DNA from: Hygrocybe punicea
Lineage: Eukaryota > Basidiomycota > Agaricomycetes > Agaricales > Hygrophoraceae
Assembly (NCBI GenBank): GCA_963556145.1
Contig: OY744467.1
Coordinates: forward strand, 2,418,001-2,482,000
Reading direction: 5' to 3'
DNA length: 64,000 nt
Shown: in pieces, positions 35,360 to 46,699 of the stretch
Position numbering within the stretch: position 1 is the stretch's first letter
Layout of the letters: the number at the start of each line of letters is the position of its first letter
Program-made: the position numbers and the translations under genes
The notes under the pieces: generated by a model
What the model was told of the DNA's origin: nothing
What the model saw: only the letters and a program-made list of their open reading frames with translations
Databases searched by the model: none

Positions 35360-37155
35360 TCATGGATGATCCTTGTGCAACGCAGCCTCCAACTCTCCGA
35401 CATCTTCCTTGATCTCGCGGACTTCTGCTTGTCGCTTCTTTGCCAAGTCTTCTAATCCTGCACAAGCCTTTTCAGCCACCACCACTACCGCCTTGTCCAT
35501 AGTCATCTCCAACGCCGTCTACAAAATAAGATTTGTAAAAATGGTTGTAAAAATGGTTGTAAAAATAAAAAGTAATTGCATGCACCTTTAAATCTCTATC
35601 AAGCCCATCCCCAACGCGCTTCCAATCTGCCCACCAAAGGCGTTTCGCTCGCTCCCAAGCGCCCACGCCCCAACGTATAGAGGCCACGGCTACGAGCACG
35701 CCAGCGGCCACAGTCGTCCCGGACCCCATCCCCATCCCTGTGATCCCAGCGAGACCCGAGATGAAGGCCTCCCCGCCGGTGCCGGTGCCGGCCGCCATTG
35801 CCGCGAGCCACCCCGACCAAGACAGGCCAACTCCCGCCGTAGCGCCGCCACCGATACCGAGCACCACACGTTGCGCAGCGAGGTGCAGACGGGTTGTGGG
35901 GAATGTGAGTTGTTGGCGGCGTGCGTGGATGGGTGCTGTGAGGGCAGTGGTGGCAGGGGAGAGAAGGAAAGAGGAAGCGAGGCGCAGCTGGTCGAGTGTG
36001 TTGGCAAGTAAAGGGGAGGCGAGTGGGGATGAAGGTGGTTGTGCGGAGATGAGTTCACGTGCAGAGGATGTGAGGGAAAGTTGGAGGGCGGAGAGGAGGC
36101 CCGTGTGGAAGATGAGCTGATGAGAGCAGTGAATGAGTGAGAAACGAGGGGTGGGGAGACTGAAGTACATGTTGCTCGAGCTGGTTGCACCATGCTCTCT
36201 CCACGGCATCACCCACGATTGCGCCAATCTCGTCTACCCGCCATAGCATGCGCCACCAGGTTATGCTGTCCATGACAAGGGTCAGATCCCGCTCAGCGAC
36301 GCGCAGAGCCTGTTCGACTACATTTCCATGTGGGACATGGAAGACCTCGCGATGGGCCTTGGCCCTGGCTTCCTCGACGCGAGTTTGGAGATGGCTGATG
36401 GCCGCACGGACATTGCGCAGGTCACGTTCCTCGTGGGCTATCGCGGTCCTGCAAGCGCGGAGTGCGCCTTGGGTGTGTGCGAGAGCGATGTTGGTGCGCA
36501 AGGTTGTTAGGGCTTTATCGGTGCCGGCGAGGATGCGATTGAGGGTGTCTGTGAGGGATGATATGCGTGAACCGATAAAGTCGAGCTGGTATTGGTGTGT
36601 AGCGGCAGTGTCGGATTTGAGAGCGTCGATGGCATGGAGAGCCCGGGAGGGATCGATGAATAGAATGGAAATTGGATGTGTTGGAAATAGGGAGTTGATT
36701 TTGTCGATGAGGCTGTGGGGAGGGAGAGGTGCGGTGATGACGAGGATTGTGTTTGGGTTTGGGATGAGTGGGAGGGAAGTGAGGGGAGTTGTGAGGGGGT
36801 TGCAGACGATGATGGGAATGTCGGCGTTGAAGAGGATGGCCAAGTTGAGTTCGTCTAGAGGCTGGGAGAGTTCTGTGATTTGAATTGGGATGGGGAATTG
36901 GAGGAGATAGGGCGAATCGGTTGTGAGGGTTGATTCGTTTTTGGATGGCGATGTTCCGTGTCTGTGTGAAGGGGTTAGGCTAGTGAGAGATCTAGGTATG
37001 ATGATGATAATACTGGATAATGAGATTGTTCTTGTTGTGGTTGTTCCACCTTGGGCGAATTGAGTCGGTGGAAGCAAAGGGGTGATCGAGGAGTGCAGAG
37101 ACGAGATTGATCGCCTCTGGGCAGGCGTCGACGGGGTGTACTGGGAGAGGATCAT
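35360..37155 (-). CDS. Mmc1-like mitochondrial protein (degenerate dynamin-like G domain), tentative
   Basis: Three exons supported by phase: 37155 to about 36175; after a GTACTT..ATCAG intron LIFHTGLLSALQLSL... to about 35588; after a GTGCAT..TTGTAG intron TALEMTMDKAVVVVAEK... to HKDHP and the stop at 35360. The N-terminal half has an alternating-beta pattern (LAILFNADIPIIVCNPL, TILVITAPLP, ISILFIDP) like a nucleotide-binding domain lacking P-loop residues. A helical stretch follows (SLTDTLNRILAGTDKALTTL, EERDLRNVRAAISHLQTRV), then VDEIGAIVGDAVERAW and two glycine-rich membrane segments (VLGIGGGATAGVGLSW, GSGTTVAAGVLVAVASI). This fits fungal Mmc1 proteins by memory of layout. A further 5' exon (37220-37352, MLTNALALLRRLSS, presequence-like) may belong to it, but I could not find a phase-correct join. 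Confidence 0.55.
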
Positions 37156-37513
37156 AGAGTGGGGTGGTAAGTTGAAATGATTGAGAGCGAACCGACGAGC
37201 CGGGCTTGTGGGTTACTGTTGATATTGATATTGCCAGTGGTTAGATGACCGTTGAGGAGAAGTGTCCAGAAGTGGAGTGAAGGGGATGACGAATGTGCCG
37301 TTGTGTTCGGTGAGGAGAGACGGCGGAGGAGGGCGAGAGCGTTCGTTAGCATCGTGTGATCGATCGTGAAACACGGCCGCTGGTTGCCATTCAACACAAT
37401 GCAATGCAATGCACCGCCCCAACTGTTGGTCCACGCCCAGCGTTGCAACCACGGTCGCGTCATAAATTAGCGCAAGGCACAATCACTCGTCTTCTTTCCT
37501 CTCCAAAACAAAC
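37156..37513. promoter_or_regulatory. Divergent promoter region, Mmc1-like / FemAB-GNAT gene
   Basis: The region lies between starts at 37155 (-) and 37514 (+). It may hold a 5' exon of the minus-strand gene (see that entry). The strand bias of both genes flips across it: G-rich on its left, C-rich on its right, when read on the plus strand. Confidence 0.4.
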
Positions 37514-40065
37514 ATGCCCCCGTCAACTCGTAAGTTTTTCCTTCTTCTCCCATGCACCCCCCTCACCCCTTCTCTCCAGCCATCTCTCCAATCCAATCCC
37601 CCTCTCGTCCACCCCTCGTCGGATTCTGGCGCACCTCAATCTGCAGTGCAGTAGCCCTCGCCCTCCACCTCACCGCCCTCTTCCTCCATCTCGGCCTCTT
37701 CCCAAAACGAAGGCCAGTCATATTCCCTCCATCTATCCTTGGAATCATCGCTGCAGTACTCGCCCTCTCCTCAACCCTGATTCACGTCCATCTATGGTCA
37801 AACTACAACCCAAAAAAATATCGCAGGTGGTGGAGGATACAGGGCTTTGTCCAGCAATCCATCTGCTTCTTTTCCTTTGTCGCCGTTCTCGCTGCAATCA
37901 CAATCCTCACCCTCGGCGGAATCGGTTCCCAACTCCGTTACACATCCTACTTTGACCTCTCCACTCCCCCAAGAACCGTACTCGCAGCCTTCATCTGTCT
38001 CGGCATAATCGCAGATGCTGTCTTGGGCGCTATCGTCGCCAGGCTCACCTGGTGGCCCGTACACCGTGCTGCCCGCTCTTCCATGTCTATTTCCTCCGTA
38101 CTCCTCCTCGTCGTCGGAACCTTGCTCGTCAGCATAAACCGCATGCCTCTCGTCGATTGCGACACCATCCTCATAAAACACATGCCCGCCAGCGTATTCT
38201 CTCTCCACCAACAGACTGGCGCAATCATGTCTGCTCTCGGCATCCTCGGCATCGCTGTCTGCTGCGCCATAAAGGAGGGTAACCGAATCAACGTCCTCCT
38301 CACCCGCTTCATCTACTTTTACCTCATCCTCGCCTCAATCACCGTCCTTCTATGCTTCGCCATCGTCGTCCTCTCCCTCATCGTCCTCCGCAGCAACGTA
38401 GCAAAACCTTTTGCACAGAAAACAACTGTCGTCTCTGACCCCGTCCTCGCCGGAACTGCCCTCGTCCTCATCATCATCAACTTCATCGCAGCAAATTACC
38501 TCCAGGCTCCCCCCGCTTCACACCTCGCAGTCGAGGACATCGACCTCAGCGCACTCACCCCTGCCCAGCGCGATGCCTACGCCACTCGCATCACTCTCTA
38601 TGGCAAACAGGTCCCAGGCGCTCCCAGCGGCGATGCTGCAATCGCCCTCATGCAGGCCTACGCCAGTGCAACCCTCTCCGGCGCAACCTGCACCGTCCTC
38701 CGCGTCTACCGTCCTGCCACATCCATACACAAGCTCATGCGTCGTAACACTGGCGGTGGTGGCGGTGGCGGCGGCGGTGGCGGCTCCGGCGGCTCCGGCT
38801 GCGGCGGACCTTACGAGGACGACCACGCTTGGCAGAAATTGGACGAGGAGAAGATGGTTCTTCGCCAAGAGGTCCTCCCTAGCGATATCGAGAGCAAGGA
38901 GAGCGTCGTCTCCCTACCACCGAAACTCAGCAAATACCAACAGAAGAAACTCGCTCGCAAGCAGGCTGCAGCTGCTGCAGCTGCTGCTCCTGCCAACGGC
39001 GACTCCAGCTCTTCCGTCAACATCCCTCCACCAGAACAGCTGCCAACTTCTCCCTCCACCCTCCAAGCCAATCTCGCCTTCACTGCCAAGCTCCAGTCTA
39101 CCGAAGCATTGGTGCTGCTCACCACCATCGACGACTACGATCTCACCGCAGAATGCAAAGGCTGGTCTGGCAGGCTCCTTCAATCCACTCTGGGGAAAAA
39201 CTCTTTCGCAAAACCCCTCTGCGTGCGCCTCGGCCTCCTTGCCTTCCACTACCCATTCCGCCAATCCACTTTCTACTGCTCCCCGGCACGGCGCCCTGTC
39301 GCCCGCAGCGCTGCCGTCCTCCGCGCCATCGCAGAATGGAACGAACAGCAAGGTCCCGCACGTCGCTGCACGATGCTCCTCGACCCCACCTACCAACACG
39401 AAGCCGCAGAGCGCGCCATCGCCCCTTCCGGGTGGCAACGCATGCCCCTCCCCGCTTCCCACATCGTCGACCTCCGCGCACACAAGGGCCAGTCCCTCGC
39501 AGAGTACCTCCGCGCTATCCGCTACCGCGACCAAGAAGCCGCGTTTCGCAAAGCCGGCGGCCTCGTCGTCGAGAGCCGCGTCTTCGCTCCCGACGAGTGC
39601 GAGCAGGAAATCAGGCTGTGGCGTCAGATCGCGGAGAAACGCGTCGCAGAGGGTAACACTCCTGCACTCGCTACCCCCGACGAGCGCTTCCTCGCCCAAC
39701 TCGGCGCAGGCGGCGCGTGCTCCCTCATGTTCCTCAAGGTCGCAAGCGGCGACACCGTCGCCTCCTGCGTGCTCTTCCGTCTCGGAGATACCATCACCTC
39801 CGATCTGCAAGGTCTCGATTACGAACGCGCCCGTCCCCTGAAAGCCTACTTTGTCATGATGCAGCACGTCATCGCAACCGCTCTCCGCGAAGGCTACAGT
39901 TTCGTCGACTTTGGCCCCACAACTCCAAAACCAAAGTTGGACATTGGTTGCAAGAGCGTGCCCCTCATCGGTGCCATGTATGCCATATCCCCCATCATCT
40001 CCATTGCTATCCGTATCGCCGCCGCTAAATCAGCAAGGAAAAGTCAAATGCCCCAGGAATCATAA
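37514..40065 (+). CDS. Multi-pass membrane protein with C-terminal FemAB/GNAT-fold acyltransferase domain
   Basis: Exon 1 is only 16 nt (37514-37529, MPPST), joined over a 50-nt intron to one long exon (37580-40065); total about 833 aa. Residues 1-320 hold some nine hydrophobic helices (for example LTALFLHLGLF, FFSFVAVLAAITIL, FIYFYLILASITVLLCFAIV). A linker follows with 11 consecutive glycines and an alanine run. The C-terminal third looks like an acyl-CoA N-acyltransferase of the FemAB/BioF2-like type: EYLRAIRYRDQEAAFRKAGG, LMFLKVASGDTVASCVLF, DLQGLDYERARPLKAYFVMM, and FVDFGPTTPKPKLDIGCKSVP near the end (start and end given in part). In bacteria such domains transfer amino-acyl or acyl groups; the substrate here is unknown. 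Codon third positions are heavily C, unlike most neighbours. Confidence 0.8.
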
Positions 40066-40291
40066 TAGTTCAGTTCTCGTTCTCAAAACAATCTGTATTT
40101 ATTTCTCCAGGTACATAGACTATATTCGTTGTATATTGCTCTCACGTCACCTTTACTTGAATATCAACTGCAGAAATATCTATTCGTTATGTAAAAAAAA
40201 AGCTACGGTATTGCACAAATTTTTGTACGTGGGGGGGAAAGTCGTCAATAAATTATTTTTTTTCTCTTTCTCTCTTCAGAGTACACCCACG

Positions 40292-43200
40292 CTAACCACG
40301 CATCAAAGCTTTCAGAGGATACGCCGTCCGTGCAGCGCGGTAAACAAATTGGATGCCACTATGGAACGCCCATAGTAGTGAAACTGATGTACGAAACACA
40401 CTCAGAATCGGAACACGGAACTTAAAAAAGACAAACAACTCACGTAGCAGAATGGGAAGCCAAAATATCATGAGCATACGGTCCTCTATTATCAAAGGAC
40501 GGTCAGCTTTCTCCCCTCCCTTACGAAGCCCGACACGTGTCACTTACTCTTCTTCTGCAGCTTTTGCGAATGCTTCCTCGTCGGTTGATACGCATATGCG
40601 TTCACCTCTTGATCCGTCACCGGGACTTCATCGTACCCGACACGCCTCATCGTGGCTCTGTCACAAATCGGCAACGGAGCGGCCGGGATAGCAGAAGATG
40701 TTTCGCGAGTTTCCACATGTAGATACGCAGATGCCTCTTCAGCCCTTGGTGTATAGACCGGAGGAGGCGCGTCTTCGTTCTGCTGGCGTGTTGTCATCGT
40801 CGTCATCGCCATCCATTTTTCCCATGTAGTGACCCAATCATGGGTGGTCCTCGGCGCGGCGGGCCCAGAATGGCTCGTCTGCTCAGAATCATTCTCTCCA
40901 CCAGCCTCCTGCGCAGCCCGCTTCTCCCCAAGGAAAAAAGGCCATCCCGGTATCGGCACGAATATAGGGAACACCACGGGGAGCTGCGGCAGCGCACCCC
41001 AAGTCACGGCAGGCATCCCCGGCAAGTGCGGTAGGGGAAGTTGAGGGATGGTGGGTATGATTCCTTGGGCGTGAAGCTGAGCGAGCGTACGCTGGATCAT
41101 GTCAACGAACGATGCCGTTTGCTTCTCGTCCACCCCTGGTTCAAGAGATTTAGCCTTGTCCAACGTAACCTGACTTGTTGGCATGCTGACGCAAGCATCA
41201 TCTGTGGTGGCCGGCATCTCATCAGAGCTCTCCACCGACACGCTTTCTCGCCGCACTGAGCCTCTACCGCTAGAACGCCTCGACAAGTGGACGACACTTT
41301 CTTCCTCTCCATCTCCCCATCGAGCCTCCTCATCCTCCTCATCTGGTGGTTCATCTGTATGCGACTCGCTTCCACCACGCTCGAACGACATTTCATCAAA
41401 GAAATGAGATGGAGCCTCTTCTTGGGGCGTTTTGCCAAGGACATTCACAATTTCCATATCGGCACCGGCTTCTACCAGTAACTTGGCACAAGCCCTCGAG
41501 TTTCCAATGACCGCAAAGTGAAGAGCAGTATATCCATTTCGATCTCGAACGTCTACATCGGCCCTGTGCAAAACCAAGAAGCGGACTAGTGTCGAGAACC
41601 CCAAGAAAGACGCAAGATGTAACAGAGTCTGTCCGCTGGCCGTTTGATGGGAGATGGCAGAGGTGGTGGACGTGCGTGACTGGTGATCCAGCGGTATGTC
41701 TAAGATGGAAAGGAAACGCACAATCAAGCTCTCGAAATCATTGCTATCGCTGGCGTGACTAAGGAGTAACTGTCGAATGTCGCGAACAGGTATCGAGAAG
41801 GAGGCGAGTTGCATCACATCGCTCCCGTTCATCCCGTTTCTCGAGTCAGAGCCGTCGCCAGCGTTACCTACTATCCGCATGGCGACATTCTTGGCATCCT
41901 CAATCTTCCCTGTCATCTTCAATCCGACAACCTGAAGAGCTAGCTCCATCCTATTCAGAAAAGAGGTAAGTGACTTCGAGACAATAATATAATAGAAAAC
42001 ATACAAGGCCCTGTCAGATTCATCAGAATATGTGAAGAGACTCGGGGGGGTGTTGTTATCGTCTTTGGGAAATCCTTCAAACCACACAGCTACAACACCC
42101 GGAGCCGCTCGGGGCGGCAAAACACAAACCAACGTATTGTCACTCCATCGTTGTGTGGAGCTCGCAGGAACATCCCCGAAAACACAGTTGAGCTGGATGG
42201 AGGGATGAAAATTATTGCCCAAAACAGTAACCTCAATTCCTCCATGAGTTGGCCCACAAGCAGGAATCAGGCGGTGAATCTTGGGTAGAGGGAGAGTGGG
42301 CATAGAAGGGTGCGAACTTGGGTTGAAGAACAGGAAAGGCATTGTGTGAACAGAGGGGGCCTGTGATGTTGATGTCAAGGACATTGTGAATGACGAATGT
42401 AAAAGTGGAGAAGAGAGGTGGTCCTGTGTCAGATTAACGTCGTCTAGTCGCTGAGCATCGGGCATTGAAACGTTGGGTAAACCGTTCTCATGCATGGTAA
42501 TGGCTATGTCGGACGGCATAACGGGAGATACTTCTGGATCTTGGCCAGGTGCATGTCCGAACATGTTTGGCGGGTATAGGTGATTAGGCCCGTGATATTG
42601 GGGAGGGGTTGGGGATCTCGTAACGGGTAAGGGCGAGGATGTCGTCGTCGGCGACGCAAGGCTACACACACTAGCTTCGCGGGAGGTCATTCTTGAGGCA
42701 TTGCTACGAACAGTGTCATATGGTTTGGCGCGTTTTCTTGCTTCTCCCCTTGAACCCTTTGCGCTGGACTGCTTACGCTTGGAAGGAGCATTAAACTCGG
42801 TCATCTCGACGCCGGTGCCCATGGCATGCCAGTCAGTATCTGCCACCGCGAAGCCATTTGACATCGTTAAGTTCGGCCTATGGACGCCAGACGTCTTGTG
42901 GTCATCGGTTATCATGATTGGCCTCGTCATTCCTGTACCAACGATACGGCCATTTCGGTCCATCATAGTAAAATGGATATTGAACCCAACTTTCTCGCGA
43001 TGATGTCGACAGTAGCACGTTATGCGAAGAGGCAACACAACGGAACCGGTCGAAAAATCAAGAATCTCGGCACAATTGAACTGAATAATGCTAGTTGTAT
43101 CCTCCTTTGCTTTATGATGGTGAGGGTTGAAGTCTTCGAAGGAGTCAGAATCCGAACGCGTTGGCCGAATACGAGCCGCTACCTTCCTCGCAACTCGTTT

Positions 43201-44210
43201 TGCCTGTTAAAGGTAGGGTCAATGCAGCTGCGGTCGTTTAGACGTAGTGAGCATACTTCTCGGGTTTGACAGCTGGAGCAACTAAGAACACGATTTTGTG
43301 GTGGAGACGCGCATGTAACGGTTGCGGTGAGATGCAGGATGTCTTGAGCGATGGGATCTTTGCAAAAGTCAGCAATCCCGCCATACCAAACGAGAAGTAT
43401 CTTGTACCTATTTTCCCCTGCTTGCGGGTCCGCCTTTTTGTCGCGGTACCGGATGGTAATTTCAGCCACTTCCAGGATCCTATCCGATCGTATTTGTAAG
43501 GATCGCCGGACGTTGCACTCGCGTCAGCTAAATCTATCGTAACCCGAATCTGTGTCTCAACTCGAGACTTGGTACCACCTTCAGGGATACTGGGTACCAT
43601 AATACGAAGACTAGAGCAAGATGTTTGTCATGTGCATCAATGCACCACAGATGAGATAAATGACGAACCCGAAGCAGGATTCCTTCGGTGGGTATACCAC
43701 TCTCTGATTAGAAGCAGAAGGATCGCGTTTACGGAGACCAGAGGTTGGGGGAGGAATTGGTTTCGTTAAATTAACTGCGATGTTCTGTGACACGACATGG
43801 GTATTCGGGACAAGAAACGAATGCTTCGTTGGTTCTGGAATTGGTAGTATAGATTTCTGCTCGTTAACTCCTGTGGATTTTGGTATAGTACAATCGAAAG
43901 GCGAGGAAGACGAGCTAATGGGCACAACTGATGAGCTACGGAATGCGGTTACTCAAACGGCTTACTCGTCATAAGCGTGTTCTTGAATCAAATCATCCAA
44001 CCGAAGCATTAACGATTCGCCCTCCTTTGGTACAGCAGGTAGGGGAATGCCGTCGAGTTCCCAAGCAGCACACTCAGACAACGACTTTGGGTGCGTAGAA
44101 TGGAACCAAGGTGAGCCATTCTGAATGGCGACCTGTTCAATACAAGATGAGTCCGGAGTTTCTGGAGACAGAGAACGAGAGCCAGGTGCCGTGGGCGACG
44201 ACGAGGACAT
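40292..44210 (-). CDS. SPT23: SPT23/MGA2-type membrane-bound transcription factor (IPT/TIG, ankyrin)
   Basis: Start MSSSSPTAPGSRSLSPETPD (ATG 44208-44210). Exons in order: N-terminal LSECAAWELDGIPLPAVPKEGESL; a Pro/Ser exon; MVPSIPEGGTKSRVETQIRV and GSWKWLKLPSGTATKRRTRK (about 43590-43400), the conserved fungal DNA-binding-like region; TCASPPQNRVLSCSSCQTRE; then a large exon with the IPT/TIG domain (PKIHRLIPACGPTHGGIEVTVLG, in part, about 42280), two ankyrin repeats (GQTLLHLASFLGFSTLVRFL, NGYTALHFAVIGNSRACAKLL) and a Pro-rich region. Two short introns near the end join TDRPLIIEDRMLMIFWLPILL to LSLLWAFHSGIQFVY, one C-terminal transmembrane helix, stop 40292. In yeast the ER-anchored precursor is clipped by the proteasome to switch on OLE1 desaturase under low unsaturation or hypoxia; the same is inferred here. 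Confidence 0.9.
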
Positions 44211-44420
44211 GGATGAGATTGCAGGAGTTGGCTGCGCTCACGTCGCACCTCGCGTATGCTACCTGACTGTAGCCGGCACTGGCAAGGAACTAAACGGGTC
44301 GTGGTATCAAGAGTCCCACGAACCCCGGATACCCTAGATTAATTACGTAACTGCAGATTTGATGATGCTTTCTTTTTTGAACTGGTTTGTCTACTGTTTG
44401 TCTACTGTCCACTACAACAA
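44211..44420. promoter_or_regulatory. 210-bp divergent promoter region, SPT23 / NUP50
   Basis: The starts at 44210 (-) and 44421 (+) face away from each other. The NUP50 side has a repeated TTTGTCTACTGT at 44383-44406. No named motif is claimed. Confidence 0.4.
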
Positions 44421-46605
44421 ATGAAGCGAGCTTCGGAACGCCAGATATCGAAAGAAGACGGCTCAAACGGTGATCTAGAGGTCTGTTCTCAATTACGTTG
44501 TACTGAGACGCGTAACCCATCAGAGAGCTAGGAAGTCTCTGTCGACGAGGATACAACTTTCAAGAAGGCCGACGAATCTGTGTTGGCCACTAGAACGTAT
44601 GAACCACTCTAGTTTTTTCCCCGAGTTCATCCTGTGTTCTGATTTTTGTACTGTGCAGGATACGTGCAATGCCGAAAAGGTCACTAGCTAGAACAACCTC
44701 TCCGCCAAACGGGATCTCTCAAGCTGAAGTAATCTTTCAGTTTCTCAAGTTTGGGAGGCTAGTTTCTAATGTTTAACGCAGGCGCCTTCAACACCAAAGT
44801 TTGGTGGGTTTGCGGGGTTTACTGCCTCTACAAGCAAATCCGATTCTTTCACCTTTACTCCTCCACCTGTTGCCCCACCCAGCCCCGCTTCAGACAAGCC
44901 GCTCCCTCCGTCTGCCTCGAATTTAGGATGGAATTCATCGCTCTCCAGCTCATCGCCTTTTCCCTCAGGTATGCCACCTGTGGCCGCTTCAGCGTCTGAG
45001 GCAACAAAAACTTTCGCATCGTTCCTGAGCTCCCCCACCCTTCCATCTCCACCACCTGCACAGAGTACCTCGGATGCCAATGAAGAGCCTGATGCAGCAG
45101 CATTCAAATACTACTCTTCCCTCCGGGGACTCAACGTCTCTTTCCTGTCAGCGATCTCAAAAGCAGTCGAGCAAGATCCCTTTTCAGATGTGTCCAGCTT
45201 ACTAAAACGATATAGAGACCTCCGCATTGATGTCCAAAAAGAATTTGACCAGAAAAGCCGTCCACAGACCAATAAACCCGCGGCGAGTCCTACTATTCCA
45301 GCTGCCTCCCCTAATCCCCTCCCAAAATTGCCGGGAGCGATGCCTGTACCTCCTTCTAGCTTTGCTGGATTTAATACCATCTCCACCCCAGCGACCTCTG
45401 GTTCTTTATCACCTGCAGCTCTGAGCTTCGTCCCAAACACCGAGAGCACAGTTTTTTCTCAAAAACCGTCCACGTCAACCACAACCACGACTCCATCCAC
45501 CTTACCGGTACCTCCACACAATCCTGCATTTAGCTTTGTCTCTACCCCAAATCCGTCCCCTACCAATCGAACCAAATCATCATCGCCCGAACCAAGCCCG
45601 GGAAGTAAAAATACAAGTACCCTGTTTGGTGGATCTAGTACTAACTCATCCACAACCTCGCTTTTCGGAACCGGTCTACCACATAGCAAAACGTCACCTT
45701 TCTCGGTATTCGGGTCGTCAAGTTTCACCGACAAAGACCAGAGCAACGAATCCAAGACAATCACGAATATGTCTGGCACCTCGACTTTATTTGGCACCAG
45801 TGAGAAAACGTTACCACCTAACCCATTCGGCAGTACGTTCGGTTCTGGCGCCATCAGCACACAAAGTCCATTCGGAGGTTTCGGCAAGGCCAGCGGCAGC
45901 ATTGGCAATCCTATTGGCTTTGGCTTTGGAATGGCTTCGAAGACACCTACCACCGAGGAGCCCTCGCAGTCCAAAACGGCTGCATTTAGTTTCAATGTGC
46001 ACCCTTCGCCGAAGGGTTCAGAGACGACAACACCCGAGGAGGGAGAGGCAGATAGCAACTTGACACCTGCTGAGGATGTCGACGGGGACGCTGCAAAATT
46101 AACCCCAACAAAAGTACATGATATCGAAGGGGAGGGTGAGGAGGACGAGCACACAACCCATTCAGTCAGAACGAAAGTTTACAAGCTGACCAAGACCACG
46201 GGCGAGTCCAGCTGGGCGGAAATGGGCATCGGTCAGTCTCCCTTCTTCTAAGTAACCTTGAGCCAATTAAATTATTAGTTGTTGAATACCAGGCATGCTC
46301 AGGTTGAAAAGGCACAAGGAGAAAGAAGCAAGGCGTGTGCTATTACGAAATAGCAGCACTGGAAAGATTACAATAGTATGCCTCTCGCATGTCGCATTTC
46401 TTGCATTGATAAATGTTGTCTATAGAACTTCAACATATACGCAGAGCTAAACCCCACCCAGACAAGCAAATTCGTGTCATTTGTGGGGCACGAAGAAGGG
46501 TCCCCTATTATGTTCAAACTGCGTTTGAAATCCGAAGAAGATGCCGTGGAGCTGAAGAAGGCGATGGACAGAGAGATCACCTTGGTCAAAGCAACGTCTG
46601 AATGA
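44421..46605 (+). CDS. NUP2: Nup50/Nup2-like nucleoporin with FG repeats and Ran-binding domain
   Basis: Start MKRASERQISKEDGSNGDLE, a basic N-terminus as used by Nup50 to bind importin alpha, then short exons (44421-44480, 44532-44597, about 44660-44730) and a long exon. NUP50-domain motifs KFGGFAGFT and AFKYYSSLRGLNVSFLSAI are present. The middle has scattered FG motifs (TLFGGSS, SLFGTG, SVFGSSSF, NPFGSTFGSG, GGFG). The C-terminus is a RanBP1-type domain: SVRTKVYKLTKTTGESSWAEMG, an intron near 46230-46292, MLRLKRHKEKEARRVLLRNS, INFNIYAELNP and MFKLRLKSEEDAVELKKA, ending at 46605. It assists importin recycling on the nuclear basket. The 3' end converges with the GYP1 gene, 94 bp away. Confidence 0.9.
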
Positions 46606-46699
46606 TCTGCTTCATTTGTCTCCGTCCGAATTGGACCCGACCCTTCCTTTTGGTTCGTACAGGAATAATACACCATTTATTGCGCTGAAGTGGAGGAAG

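Noticed and set aside
36185..36883. 232-aa plus-strand frame
   Set aside because: Antisense shadow of the Mmc1-like gene, whose exons join in phase and show a structured pattern.
38411..39867. Long frames of 476 aa (+, 38411-39841) and 317 aa (-, 38914-39867)
   Set aside because: Shadows of the 37514-40065 gene; their composition (Ser/Pro/Arg or Glu/Gly/Ala) follows from the C-rich third positions of the real frame.
45459..46154. 231-aa minus-strand frame
   Set aside because: Antisense shadow of the Nup50/Nup2 FG-repeat region.
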